From NCBI GenBank assembly GCA_030066985.1, contig JASJAN010000001.1:1-64000 (forward strand): a stretch of DNA of 64,000 nt, in the 5' to 3' direction. The notes under the pieces were generated by a model. It was not told the origin of the DNA. It was given only the letters and a program-made list of their open reading frames with translations, and did not search any database. This document shows positions 24,701-33,344 of the stretch, piece by piece. Position 1 is the first letter of the stretch. Every line of letters starts with the position of its first letter. The translations under genes and the position numbers were made by a program. The DNA comes from Desulfobacterales bacterium. Lineage in GTDB: Bacteria; Desulfobacterota; Desulfobacteria; Desulfobacterales; JAHEIW01.

Positions 24701-25985
24701 TAATCAGGGCGGAAAGCAGGCGAATGGATCGTTTGGGGTCTAATTTGATCAGCTCCAGCCAGGTGCGAATGTTTAAAATATGGGTCTTGTTAACCTGTAT
24801 CTGCCAATTGTTGTCAACGCCCTGAATATTCGGTGCGGCAAAGCCTAAATCAATGACCGAATCGATGAAAAAATTGATGAGGTCGATATCGTCGGTTTTG
24901 TAGACGCCTTGTCCCATGTTGAGCACACAGTTCAGCGTCGTGGCCGGATACATACTGGCACGCTCTTTCAGGATGGAAAAGGTTTTCTCGATCAGATTTT
25001 GAATGTCACGGTAATTTTCATTTTCGATAATCCAGCCCAGGGTCTGGTTAATATCGCGTAAGGTTTGTCGATGAATAAGCGATAGACCGGTGATGCTCAT
25101 TATATGAAATAAAAATATGAGCTTAAGATGCCGACCGCGCCCGTTTCCGCCGGCCTTGTTTAACAGATGCCGCGGAATGTGGCGATACTGCTCGACAATC
25201 TGATTAAACCCGGGAAGTTTCAACAGCGCCTTCAGTGTTTTGTCAGAATCAAGACGTTGATGATGCATCATCTGCTTAAGTTGCTGGTTCCAGTCTACCA
25301 GCTGTGTGTGCGATATGCTTTTAAAAAATGGCAAATACGTGCTGCGCTGGTCCCTTTCAGACATTTCCCCTGCAAACCAGGCTTGCGGGTCTCTTTCGCT
25401 CAACCAGTAGGCATAGGTAACGCGATAAAATTTAATCAACAGGCGGTTGATGGTGTTAAAAACACCATCTGATTTCGGCACGCAGTTCAGGAAGGTCTCA
25501 GCCAAGCGATCGATTTGATAGTAGCTACGCGCAAAGAGGGCAAAAATATCATCGGGTAAATCGCTGATACGCGAAAAAGCGCTGTCGATCGGCGGCAAAA
25601 ATATCTCTATTTCCGAGCCTGAATCCTTGAGGACCTTTTGCAAAAACAGCTGCAGATTATCAATGGCATCGATTTTGACGTTCATTTCAACCTCGGAATC
25701 TATGGCATCAAAGAAAATATCGATTAGCAGCTGCGCTGCTGCCGGTCCTTTGGGATGTTTTTTTATCAGATGAAAATATTCGAGGGAATACTTGCGAGTT
25801 TCGATGACAATGAAGCGCCAGTTCTTATACGGATGAGACAGCTCCTTTAACAGCGTGTTTAGCCCCTCCATCAACCCGTAATATTGGGACAAGACTTCCT
25901 GAAGGGTTGCATATTTTTCATCAATGGCGACATCGACATGATAGTCGGCCAAATTCACTTCAAGTGCTTTGGATTTAACTTTCAC
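21789..25985 (-). CDS. Giant PPDK-like ATP-grasp/phosphohistidine protein lacking the PEP barrel
   Basis: About 1398 residues from a GTG at 25985; a TTG at 26021 would add 12, and the start is uncertain. Residues ~1-900 are an apparently all-helical region I do not recognise. From ~908 it matches the PPDK/PEP-synthase nucleotide-binding domain: LGNKGLNMVRLKSFGYPIPPGF, then LLSVRSGSSISQPGMMDTLLDVG and GTGVVFTHNP. The swivelling domain follows, with phosphohistidine His1333 in GGLTSHAAVIAHRLGK. The protein ends 65 residues later, so the C-terminal PEP/pyruvate TIM barrel is absent. It should autophosphorylate with ATP, but the acceptor is unknown. It is transcribed directly before an atypical GAPDH. 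Acceptor binding by the N-terminal region is inference. Confidence 0.85.
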   Translation of the reverse strand: MKVKSKALEVNLADYHVDVAIDEKYATLQEVLSQYYGLMEGLNTLLKELSHPYKNWRFIVIETRKYSLEYFHLIKKHPKGPAAAQLLIDIFFDAIDSEVEMNVKIDAIDNLQLFLQKVLKDSGSEIEIFLPPIDSAFSRISDLPDDIFALFARSYYQIDRLAETFLNCVPKSDGVFNTINRLLIKFYRVTYAYWLSERDPQAWFAGEMSERDQRSTYLPFFKSISHTQLVDWNQQLKQMMHHQRLDSDKTLKALLKLPGFNQIVEQYRHIPRHLLNKAGGNGRGRHLKLIFLFHIMSITGLSLIHRQTLRDINQTLGWIIENENYRDIQNLIEKTFSILKERASMYPATTLNCVLNMGQGVYKTDDIDLINFFIDSVIDLGFAAPNIQGVDNNWQIQVNKTHILNIRTWLELIKLDPKRSIRLLSALIIHLSLCGVFIKDIDLFPRDITQLLNSGIGPVYNLAKQLTRLFPVYFNDIGAEGRLRDISTRIDEISQRRDILIHYLRKQSHVESSNRIIDLMEAVLYFWQSRDKTRLEPYIPPAIYDQIETQGLFIDGVFQIMGHLKEKGIRNPNDLLAISEKNIAHWLETIKGVPALDRERVELAAAFYKILNQKYNFDLIELDAYLAQLRTEALPDLNRLELAFVEPDLHKRLFMLLEYMEKLQAVILSEETYEIRQDIYKKRHITIDIPSMYGSYHEMKFDCLGLTFRIESLVNVLFEQLIENIDLSLITKATFHQIYSLLRLFDRALKLDGISSKEFERQLEFLAHSLEVKGFTLTQYLDIFKGFAQAVKNMVNDYFNNIHGQNLTRIFAQTPLGTLLPKFLPSGETIDSENLQLRVSEIFFRDRIALSLGLQQLDLFLSRILSTLFQQSYKLPKDKLQRLLLYDPQNAITPIDSSLARLTGIIYLGNKGLNMVRLKSFGYPIPPGFIITTEVFRCREIIESYPPAEQNFKEKIIDNISALEKVTGKIFGDRQNPLLLSVRSGSSISQPGMMDTLLDVGNNEEITEGIAATSGNAWFAWDNYRRYLQCYGMAYGLKRDDFDAIINESKQRLGIPLKRDFTGKQMREVALTYKQLIQEAGIEVVEDPYEQLHLAIKGVLASWESSRAMAYRRIIGISEDWGTAVTVQAMVYGNISQQSGTGVVFTHNPRWSGDTLKLWGDFTIGNQGEDVVSGLVKTMPISIFQQEIEMRETDVTMETHFPEIYQALNDWAHDLIDERGWSPQEIEFTFEGSSPDDLYLLQTRDMAIRERKQVLTFDFEQDPQRLYLGHGVGVSGGAMSGRLVFTLKDIEEWRVMDPGANLILARNDTVPDDIREIHAADGLLTARGGLTSHAAVIAHRLGKTCVVSCTNLECNEKEKYCEFNQLKIKSGEHISIDGHEGPVYQGLIKVKETRKGAN

Positions 25986-26063
25986 TGCTGCTCGTCTTTC
26001 CTTAAAAAAGCAGAAAATCAAACATAAATGGTTTCACTTACAGGCTATCAAGTATCAGCCGCT

Positions 26064-26196
26064 GGTTCAAAGGTTCAACGTTCAAGGGTTCAGAGGTTAG
26101 ACAAACAGAAAAATCTGAAAGATATAAAGTCGATGGCCAGAGGAAAAGATCCAAGGGCCTGAACCTTTGAACCTCTGAACCCAGAACCTCTGAACC
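26064..26196. repeat. Heptad-array hairpin (GGTTCAG type)
   Basis: Left arm 26064-26098 has five degenerate GGTTCAA/GGTTCAGA units. Right arm 26158-26196 is their inverted copy (CCTGAACCTTTGAACCTC..). The loop is about 60 bases. It is the most regular member of this repeat class, upstream of the dikinase-like gene. Confidence 0.8.
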
Positions 26197-26314
26197 TATG
26201 AGCTAAGCGTACCAAAGTTCATGGCCAATTTCAAGGAAACGCAGGGGGTTCGCGCGACAATGTGAATTTCGTCTGCCACCCATAAAAGATAAAAATCAGT
26301 TGCCCAAATAAAAC

Positions 26315-26352
26315 CAAAAAAGCCTCCCCCCATAGCGGGAGAGGCTTTTTTC
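26315..26352 (-). terminator. Rho-independent terminator of the acs operon
   Basis: GCCTCCCCC..GGGAGAGGC stem flanked by six A and six T bases, so it can act on both strands. On the minus strand it lies about 145 bases after acsE, ending the CODH/ACS transcript before the dikinase gene. Confidence 0.9.
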
Positions 26353-26436
26353 GATTTGATATTATGCGATTTACGCGCGCACAGCCCCTATTCAAAAAGC
26401 GCATTTTGACGTTCAACAGGCCTTTCGACAGGCCAA

Positions 26437-26486
26437 CAGTCCTGAGCGCAGTCGTAGGGCCCACAGCCCTGAGCGCGGTCGAAGGG
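26437..26486. repeat. Tandem CCTGAGCGCAGTCG..AGGG repeat
   Basis: Two 23-base copies (CAGTCCTGAGCGCAGTCGTAGGG and CAGCCCTGAGCGCGGTCGAAGGG) at 27-base spacing between acsE and its terminator. This resembles the widespread CTTCGAC..CTCAGG intergenic motif. The rest of 26022-26496 holds only repeats and the terminator. Confidence 0.5.
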
Positions 26487-26496
26487 CAACTTGATC

Positions 26497-27387
26497 TTAC
26501 AACTCAAGCCAGGAATCAGAATACAACGAATTTCCAAGGATGACGTTGACGGTTTTAGCGTAATTTTGCATTTCTTCAGAAAGTGACGCCATGTCCGGCT
26601 CGTTGCCGTCCAGCATGCCGTTTATCAAGTCAACGATGTCCTGGCGTTTGCCCTTAGCGATATCGATCAGCGTGTCATCCAGAGGGTCTGCGATCACAGA
26701 ATACATGCCATATTTTTCTAGCATGACCATGTAGGTCTGATTCAAAATCGGGCGCAGGTGGTCCGGCGGTCCGTTGGAAATATTTGAAAGACCGCAGGTG
26801 CTTTTGGCTTCCGGCGCAATTTCAGGCAGCATTTGTTGGAAAGTCATCAGGCTGATCAACTGGGGCTGCTGAATATTGACGGGGGTTACAATGCCGTCAA
26901 CCCAGATTTTATCGTTGGGAATTCCGGCCTCATTGGCAAAATAGAGTAACTCAACCGCCAGCGCCGCCCGTTCATTTTCATCCCGCGGCAACCCCTCGGG
27001 TCCCCACATCAGGGCAATAAAGTCCGCGTTGTGTTCAGCAGCCAGCGGCACCATGCGCTCGTACCGCTCGGGGCGAACCATGATCGAATTCACCAGCGGT
27101 GGCAGGGATGTTGGTTTGTAAACCTTGAGCGCCGCCTCGATGGCATCGATATTGGACGTATCCAGCGCCAACGGTACATCCGGGACAACCTCCTGCACAG
27201 TCTCCACTACCCAGGGCATCAATTCGTGGCCGTCTTTTTTGGCCGGACCGAGATTGATGTCAATGTAATCCATTCCCTTTTCCTTCTGGAAAAGGGCTTC
27301 CTCCTGAATCGGCTTGGGATCCCGTTCTTTGAAGGCCGTGCCGATCTTTGTTGATATGACGTTTAAGCTTTCTCCGATTAAATACAT
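26497..27387 (-). CDS. acsE: Methyltetrahydrofolate:corrinoid/iron-sulfur protein methyltransferase
   Basis: 296 residues with the pterin-binding TIM barrel. It moves the methyl group from CH3-THF to the cobalt of the AcsCD corrinoid protein (or back). The N-terminus LIGESLNVISTKIGTAF, the DYIDINLGPA strand and PLALDTSNIDAIEAAL (conserved Asp and Asn of the folate site) are diagnostic. STCGLSNISNGPPDHLRP supplies the Asn that assists methyl activation. It is the last gene of the acs operon, separated from acsC by 91 bases containing a long hairpin. Confidence 0.95.
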   Translation of the reverse strand: MYLIGESLNVISTKIGTAFKERDPKPIQEEALFQKEKGMDYIDINLGPAKKDGHELMPWVVETVQEVVPDVPLALDTSNIDAIEAALKVYKPTSLPPLVNSIMVRPERYERMVPLAAEHNADFIALMWGPEGLPRDENERAALAVELLYFANEAGIPNDKIWVDGIVTPVNIQQPQLISLMTFQQMLPEIAPEAKSTCGLSNISNGPPDHLRPILNQTYMVMLEKYGMYSVIADPLDDTLIDIAKGKRQDIVDLINGMLDGNEPDMASLSEEMQNYAKTVNVILGNSLYSDSWLEL

Positions 27388-27423
27388 AGACCCTCCCTTT
27401 TCTCATCGACCAGTTTACAGTTC

Positions 27424-27472
27424 CGATTGGCGATTGAACCGCATGTGTCAGGCAGCGGTCAATCGCCAATCG
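27424..27472. repeat. Long hairpin between acsC and acsE
   Basis: Left arm 27424-27442 (CGATTGGCGATTGAACCGC) and right arm 27455-27472 (GCGGTCAATCGCCAATCG) pair over 18 bp with one bulge around a 12-base loop. The arm again contains a repeated 7-mer (GATTGGC/GATTGAA). No U-run follows. Candidate transcript stabiliser or attenuator. Confidence 0.7.
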
Positions 27473-27478
27473 AAAGGG

Positions 27479-28819
27479 TTATTTTGCCTTGAGGAATCCA
27501 GGGATATGGGCCGCTTCTCTGGGCCCTACCGTAATCTTCCAGCCCGACAGTTCTTCCTCAACATCCCCGGCAATGGCGGCTGCATACCCCGGAATGACCA
27601 GTTCCTGGTGCTTGACTTTGTCCGCAATGCCGGACTTTTTGACAAACATGCCCACATCATCACCGGCAAATTTGCCAGCCGCCCAGGCGGTCATAACCGA
27701 TAGCCCCTCAGAATCCTTGATCAACAAATAGGAGGGAACCCGACTGCCTTCAATTTCACCGGATACGATAAAGTAGGTCAGCGCAAAATTGGTCGTCACC
27801 ATGACCGGTGAGTTTTCATCCGGATTGTTAATTTCATAAATACCTTCGGTCACCGTCATGGGTCGCTGGGGATCGGTATAAATGTTTAAGCGTTCCAGCA
27901 GGAGGGGAAACAAGCTTTCGCCGGTAAAATCCGATAGCACAACAATGCCGCCGTATTTGGCAACAAAGGTGCCGGCAATCAATGTTTCCATGTCCAGATT
28001 GGAGGCCATTTCGTTTGGAAAAAGGATGGTGGGATAGCCCACTGAGCGGTTCAGGTCCTTGAGCGCCGCCCGGCGGATGGCCACCTGGTCCTGATGGGCC
28101 TGTTTAATTTCACGGGATCCGGGGTCCAGAACGATATCCTTAATTCCTATCTCCGTGAGTTTTTCGCTCAACGGCACCAGGCCTTCCACCGAATCAGCCT
28201 TTATGGCTACGGGCAAGCTTTGTTCCTTGGCCACAGCCCCTATCTCTGCCACATTGTCGTCAGTGGCGGCGTACAGTAACGGACGTTTGAACCCACAAAC
28301 ATCAACGGCGGCCTTCATAACGCCGGGATCTTCAGTCATCAGCACCAGGTTGAATTCAGAAGTTTCGGCAATTTTTTTGGCCGTATTGGCAAACGCATCC
28401 TTGTCGCCATTGGCATCTTTGAGGGCCACCAGTTCGGGCCGCAAATTCAAGCCTACCCGTTCATATTGAAAAGCATTCCAAGCCTTTAGTTTGGTGTCGA
28501 GATCAGACTCCGCAATGTCGGATTGAACCGTGGCGGCCAGCAGGGTGGGATTAAAAAACGTTTTTTCGTGACGGTACTGGACCGTTTCCCCTCCCGTTGT
28601 GGCAGCGCGAACACCTTTGCCGATGGGCACCGGGCGAATCGGTGGTGCGGAGGCTTCAGCCAGTTGCTCCCGGGCCTCATCTGAAACATAAGGGCAGCTG
28701 TCCAATTCCGCTTTGCCGGAGGCCAGATTCATGGCAAATGCCAGACAGGTCGGCACACCGCATTCCTTGCAGTTGGTTTTCGGCAATAGTTTAAAAATCT
28801 GAATACCGGTTAATGCCAT
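27479..28819 (-). CDS. acsC: Corrinoid/iron-sulfur protein, large (gamma) subunit
   Basis: 446 residues. The N-terminal [4Fe-4S] domain has Cys17, Cys20, Cys25 and Cys42 (NCKECGVPTC..SC), the pattern of CoFeSP large subunits, which poise cobalt reduction. A TIM-barrel domain follows, and the C-terminal ~120 residues form the B12-binding domain (from about TYFIVSGEIEGSRVPSYLLI). With AcsD it carries the methyl group between AcsE and AcsB. Good start: ATG after GGAGATAAAG. Confidence 0.95.
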   Translation of the reverse strand: MALTGIQIFKLLPKTNCKECGVPTCLAFAMNLASGKAELDSCPYVSDEAREQLAEASAPPIRPVPIGKGVRAATTGGETVQYRHEKTFFNPTLLAATVQSDIAESDLDTKLKAWNAFQYERVGLNLRPELVALKDANGDKDAFANTAKKIAETSEFNLVLMTEDPGVMKAAVDVCGFKRPLLYAATDDNVAEIGAVAKEQSLPVAIKADSVEGLVPLSEKLTEIGIKDIVLDPGSREIKQAHQDQVAIRRAALKDLNRSVGYPTILFPNEMASNLDMETLIAGTFVAKYGGIVVLSDFTGESLFPLLLERLNIYTDPQRPMTVTEGIYEINNPDENSPVMVTTNFALTYFIVSGEIEGSRVPSYLLIKDSEGLSVMTAWAAGKFAGDDVGMFVKKSGIADKVKHQELVIPGYAAAIAGDVEEELSGWKITVGPREAAHIPGFLKAK

Positions 28820-28837
28820 TCTTTATCTCCTTATCTA

Positions 28838-28935
28838 CGAGTCGCGTGTTACGCGTTTCGGGTTCCGGGTTGGGATCACGAGTTGCGCGTGTATTTTTGC
28901 TAAACACACAACCCGTAACCCGTATACCCGCAACT
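28838..28935. repeat. Heptad-array hairpin (GTTGCGC/GTTTCGG type) inside the acs operon
   Basis: Left arm 28838-28890 contains GTGTTACGCGTTTCGGGTTCCGGGTTGGG units. Right arm 28904-28935 (ACACACAACCCGTAACCCGTATACCCGCAACT) is the inverted degenerate copy. It fills the acsB-acsC gap. Confidence 0.75.
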
Positions 28936-28941
28936 GATGTT

Positions 28942-31158
28942 TTATCCTCCGATGATTGGATCCATCTCCAGCGCCGGATGTTTTTTCTCCTGCAGGAAGG
29001 GCAGAATCTCTTCCTCGGTGACACCGACGGTCTCGTCCGCAATGCGGTCAACCAGATCCGGAATGCCGACTTCCTCACCCCGTCTGACCAGCCGTTCGCG
29101 GATTTCCTCTTTCAGTTCCTTCGGCATCCACACCAGGCGCTTGATGCCCCCATCGCCAAGGATGAACTTGCGCTGGGTGATGTTGAATTTGGAATGACCG
29201 ACAAAGCCCGGCGAAGATGCGCCGCCGCCCATAACACCGGCCAAGGTGGTAAACTTCATACCGCAGGGTGTCTCACCGGAATAATCCCGACCTACTGTCA
29301 TCACACCGTTGCAGGACGGCAGCATGGCGGCGATACATTCGCAGCAGCCGCAGGTGGTCATGGGATCAATAACCATCGAGTAAAAGTTGTAATGATCCAC
29401 GGCTCCGCGGGAAGCCTTCTGCACAAATTCATTGACACCCTGCCACTGGCCCAGAACCGGATCCAGGCATTCGCCCTTTTCAATCGGCTGGTTGGGGCCG
29501 GTGGGATTGATTTCAAAAGACGCCTTGCAGTCCATCCAGTTATAGGCGCCGCACAGTCCGGTGCGCTCGGGGCTGACCGTACAGACATGATTGGGCGCAA
29601 AGGACTGGCACAGGGTGCAGGAGTAATAGGTTTCCACATCTTCATCGGTCATCTTTTCGACACGCTCGTCGCGAGCTTTGTATTCGGACCGGGCGCGCTT
29701 GGTCAGATCATCCACATCCTTTTGATCGGTGTAAAGGGTGACCTGGACCTTGTCGACGATCTTCTGGAAATCCTGATGGAATTTGGCGTGTAGCACCGTG
29801 CCGATATCTTTGAGGGTAAAGCCCTTTTCGATAGCGGCTTTGCTGACCCGGATCCAGGCAATATCGCGTTGGCCGATGTGCATGATGCCCTGAATATAGT
29901 TGATCAAGTGATGGATCTGGCGCTCGATGATCGGCTCAAAATCCGTCTGAAACTCACGGCCTGCGATCTGGACATAAATACCCAGCGGCATGGTCTCGCC
30001 CTCTTTGAGTTCGGTAATGTCCGGTCCGATTACTTCGACTTTGCCGTCGTCGATTTCATTCATTTCAGCCATTTTGACCAGCTCGGTGGCCTGGGTCTTA
30101 CCGCCGCCCATCTGGGCGAACAGATCGGCACCGCGCACACGCTCGCCTTCATAGGCCGGTCCGAAAGAGCAAGGAATTTCGATCTCAGATACGCTGACTT
30201 TCAGGCCGCGGACTTCAACCGATTTTTGGACCATCTCTTCATGGGTTACGTTGGCCACCACATGCTCATAGGTACAGATACCGGTGGGCAGCACTTCGGG
30301 GATATCGGTGTCGGCCAGGGTCGGAAAACCCCAGTTGACACATCCCGCAGCCGCACCGGCCCAATCGGTGCCGACCTCGCCCAGCGCATTTACGAAGGCA
30401 AAGATGCGGTTTTTGTTGTAGAGCAGCATGGTTTTATAATCGCCCGGTTGGACGTTGCCGAAAGCCATCGCCGCGCGGTTGGCAAAGCCCAGCGCAAAAA
30501 TAGCCGATGAAATATACGGACCAAAAGGCACGATGCGGGTATTCCAGCCAATCTGAACCCCGGCTTCCAGCAGCTGCTGGGCCACCGAGGTATTGTTGTG
30601 GCCGGCTGCCAGGAAAATGTACAGACTGCGCCTCTGGTAATCCTCGACAATCTCTTTGGCGATTTCAGGACTCGGGGCGGCGCCCACGATGGCGGCAAAC
30701 CCCGGAGCAGAGCCGTCCACAAACTCGACACCGCGTTTACGGAAAACAGTGTCATCGGCGGCACCCAGCCATATTTTACCGGCATCCTCATCGATGTCCT
30801 CGGAATGGTGATAAAAATCCGGCTCGTTCAAGTAGCGCAGGACCTCTCTGATCTCAAAAGCAAAAAGAGTGGCCATGCCGGCATCCAGAAGGGGCCCCAG
30901 ATAGGGCAGATGGTTCATGCCTTTAATGTGCGGCGGCAGAAGCTCGCGCGCCACATCCAGCGGCTTTTTGATGTCTTCCAGGGTTTCAACTTTGATTCCC
31001 AACAGCGAATAAATGACCGGCAGATAGTAGGCGGTGTTGGGAAATCCCACCTTGGTATCTGCGTTAAAGGTATCCAGCGCTTTTTGGTATTCGCCTTCAA
31101 CCTGCGACACAACATTGTAGCCGCCTTGAATTGCGGCAAATGCAACTAACCTAGACAT
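28942..31158 (-). CDS. acsB: Acetyl-CoA synthase (CO-methylating), beta subunit
   Basis: 738-residue bacterial ACS that joins CO, the corrinoid methyl group and CoA at the nickel-iron-sulfur A-cluster. The ligands are visible: Cys514, Cys517, Cys526 and Cys536 (SCTLCQSF..VC..LC) for the cubane, and the CGC of MTTCGCCEC (603-605) for the distal nickel. These are offset by a constant +8 from the Moorella numbering. The full-length N-terminal domain, which contacts CODH in bacterial enzymes, is present. Perfect GGAGGA site before the ATG. Confidence 0.97.
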   Translation of the reverse strand: MSRLVAFAAIQGGYNVVSQVEGEYQKALDTFNADTKVGFPNTAYYLPVIYSLLGIKVETLEDIKKPLDVARELLPPHIKGMNHLPYLGPLLDAGMATLFAFEIREVLRYLNEPDFYHHSEDIDEDAGKIWLGAADDTVFRKRGVEFVDGSAPGFAAIVGAAPSPEIAKEIVEDYQRRSLYIFLAAGHNNTSVAQQLLEAGVQIGWNTRIVPFGPYISSAIFALGFANRAAMAFGNVQPGDYKTMLLYNKNRIFAFVNALGEVGTDWAGAAAGCVNWGFPTLADTDIPEVLPTGICTYEHVVANVTHEEMVQKSVEVRGLKVSVSEIEIPCSFGPAYEGERVRGADLFAQMGGGKTQATELVKMAEMNEIDDGKVEVIGPDITELKEGETMPLGIYVQIAGREFQTDFEPIIERQIHHLINYIQGIMHIGQRDIAWIRVSKAAIEKGFTLKDIGTVLHAKFHQDFQKIVDKVQVTLYTDQKDVDDLTKRARSEYKARDERVEKMTDEDVETYYSCTLCQSFAPNHVCTVSPERTGLCGAYNWMDCKASFEINPTGPNQPIEKGECLDPVLGQWQGVNEFVQKASRGAVDHYNFYSMVIDPMTTCGCCECIAAMLPSCNGVMTVGRDYSGETPCGMKFTTLAGVMGGGASSPGFVGHSKFNITQRKFILGDGGIKRLVWMPKELKEEIRERLVRRGEEVGIPDLVDRIADETVGVTEEEILPFLQEKKHPALEMDPIIGG

Positions 31159-31229
31159 ACAGTTTCCTCCTTTTTTGAGGATTTTAAATTGTTAATTGAG
31201 GGATGCAATCCCTGCATACCTGTTTTTGT

Positions 31230-33266
31230 TTATGCTTCAAGGCGCTGGCGATCCGCCATGTCCATCAGGACCCGCTCGCGGGCTTTGTCGATGCCGAGCT
31301 CTTTGCGCTTTTTATCGATATGGGCGATCATTTTGCGCGCCATTTCGAGCGGATCGGCTGCCAGATCCCACTTGCCACCGTAGATTTTCTCCAGCTCTTC
31401 AAACAGATACTGTTGAAATACCGGCGCGCCGGTGACCGGCAGATTGACGCCGAACAGGGTATAGACACCTGAGGCCACAAAATACTGACCGATGCTGATG
31501 GCTTTTTCGCTCATCCACTCCGGAGCGGCGCCGGCCGCCGGCAGGTCCTGAAGGTCATTGCCCAGCCCGCCGGCCTTAACCACTTCGGTGGCCGCCAGTA
31601 AAATACGGCTGTTGTCCACACAGGAGCCCAGGTGCAGCACCGGCGGAATACCCACGGTCTCACACACCTCAGCCAAACCAGGCCCACAGTAAACATGCGC
31701 AGCGCCCGGTGTCAGCAAACCTTCCATGGCGCAGGCGATGCCGTTGCAACCGGTGGTCAGAACGATGACGTCATTTTTGACCAGCTCTTTGACCAGCGTC
31801 AGATGGGCTTCGTTATGGCGGTTGCGCGCATTGTTGCAACCCACCACACCGGCAACCCCTCGGATGCGACCGTTGATAATATTGTCATTTAGGGTGTAGT
31901 AAGACCCGCGGAAGGAGCCTCCCAGATGATATTGAATCGACTCCACGCCGAAACCCGCAATCTGTGCGGCCTTCTGGGCGGGGATCATGACGTCGGCACC
32001 GCGGTTTTCGAAATTATCGATGGCCATTTTAACGATTTTCTTGGCATCTTCCATGGCATGGTGCTCATCGAATTCGATGTGGGTCACATTGTCCTGTTCC
32101 ATGCGGGCAATCGGGTGGGTGGTGATCAATTTGGTGTGGAAACATTTGGCCACATTGGCCAGGTTTTGAAACACACACTGAACATCCACCACCATGGCAT
32201 CGCAGGCACCGGTGACAATGGCCAGCTCTTGCTGCAGGAAGGTGCCGGCTGGCGGCACGCCGTGACGCTGCAGGATCTCGTTGCCGGTACAGCAGATACC
32301 GCCCAGCTGAATGCCTTTGGCGCCCTTTGTTTTGGCGTAATCGATCATTTCTTTTGATTGGGCGGCAGCTACGATCATCTCGGACAGAACCGGTTCATGC
32401 CCGTGAATAATAATGTTGACCTGATCTTCTTTCATGATGCCCAGATTGGCTTCGGTCTGCAGCGGAAAGGGCGTGCCGAACATGACATCCTGCAGATCGG
32501 TGGCCATCATCGAACCGCCCCAACCGTCGGCCAGCGCAGCCCGGGTGCATTGTTTAACGATGTTTTTGTAGTCCTGATCAACGCCCATATGAGTGCGATG
32601 CATGATCTCCACAACTTCACGGTCGATGTTGCGCGGCAGCACGCCCAGCTTCTGCCAGCGTTCATACAGCGGCTTGGGAGCGCGCTTGAGATAATCCAGC
32701 TCGCCTTCAGGTTTGCCCCATTCAGCTATGGCTTTTTCAGCCACTTCGAGGGCAATTTCGTCCAGGTTGCGGTCGACCTCTTCGCCATCCACTTCGACTT
32801 TGACGTCCACCCCAAAATGGGGGGCGATTGCGATCAGTTTGTTGGGGTCTTTAATTTTGTAGTCACCGGTTTCTTTGTTGGCAACTGCCAGAAAGACTTC
32901 GGCAACATTGCGCCCATGATCTGAATGGGCTGCACATCCGGCCGCCACCATACGGGCAAAATTGCGTGCGGCGATGGTGTTGGCGGTCGCGCCGCACAGT
33001 CCCTTGCGTTCGTCTTCACCTTCGATGCCGGATTTTGGAAGCGGCAGACGGCAGGGGCCCATGGCACAATTTTTACAACAGGTGCCCTGGATACCAATAT
33101 TACAGGGTTTCATGGTGACGGCGCGATCAAAGACGGTCTCGATGCCCAGTTCCTGGGCGCGCCGGATCATTTGCTGACTGGCCTGGTCAATTGAAGCCGC
33201 CACCGGGTCAGCAACTTTTTTGGCCTTTTCGGGTTTTGCTAGTTTCTTGTCCGTTGTTTCTGGCAT
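31230..33266 (-). CDS. cooS: Carbon monoxide dehydrogenase, catalytic subunit
   Basis: Ni-Fe CODH of 678 residues from the ATG with GGAGGA seven bases upstream; an in-frame extension to 33320 lacks such a site. It interconverts CO and CO2 and channels CO to AcsB. The N-terminal Cys cluster CNIGIQGTCCKNCAMGPCRL holds the D- and B-cluster ligands. C-cluster regions include HGHEPVLSEM, GICCTGNE and VVGCNN. Also called acsA. No cooC nickel-insertion gene is visible in the window. Confidence 0.96.
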   Translation of the reverse strand: MPETTDKKLAKPEKAKKVADPVAASIDQASQQMIRRAQELGIETVFDRAVTMKPCNIGIQGTCCKNCAMGPCRLPLPKSGIEGEDERKGLCGATANTIAARNFARMVAAGCAAHSDHGRNVAEVFLAVANKETGDYKIKDPNKLIAIAPHFGVDVKVEVDGEEVDRNLDEIALEVAEKAIAEWGKPEGELDYLKRAPKPLYERWQKLGVLPRNIDREVVEIMHRTHMGVDQDYKNIVKQCTRAALADGWGGSMMATDLQDVMFGTPFPLQTEANLGIMKEDQVNIIIHGHEPVLSEMIVAAAQSKEMIDYAKTKGAKGIQLGGICCTGNEILQRHGVPPAGTFLQQELAIVTGACDAMVVDVQCVFQNLANVAKCFHTKLITTHPIARMEQDNVTHIEFDEHHAMEDAKKIVKMAIDNFENRGADVMIPAQKAAQIAGFGVESIQYHLGGSFRGSYYTLNDNIINGRIRGVAGVVGCNNARNRHNEAHLTLVKELVKNDVIVLTTGCNGIACAMEGLLTPGAAHVYCGPGLAEVCETVGIPPVLHLGSCVDNSRILLAATEVVKAGGLGNDLQDLPAAGAAPEWMSEKAISIGQYFVASGVYTLFGVNLPVTGAPVFQQYLFEELEKIYGGKWDLAADPLEMARKMIAHIDKKRKELGIDKARERVLMDMADRQRLEA

Positions 33267-33344
33267 ATGTGGTTCCTCCCCACTAATTGGATTTATGGTT
33301 GACCGTCGGTGTCTGAACACTTCGGCGACGTCGACAGCCGGTTA

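Noticed and set aside
26231-26464. Minus-strand 77-residue frame across the acs terminator
   Set aside because: Contains the terminator hairpin and tandem repeats; no coding character.
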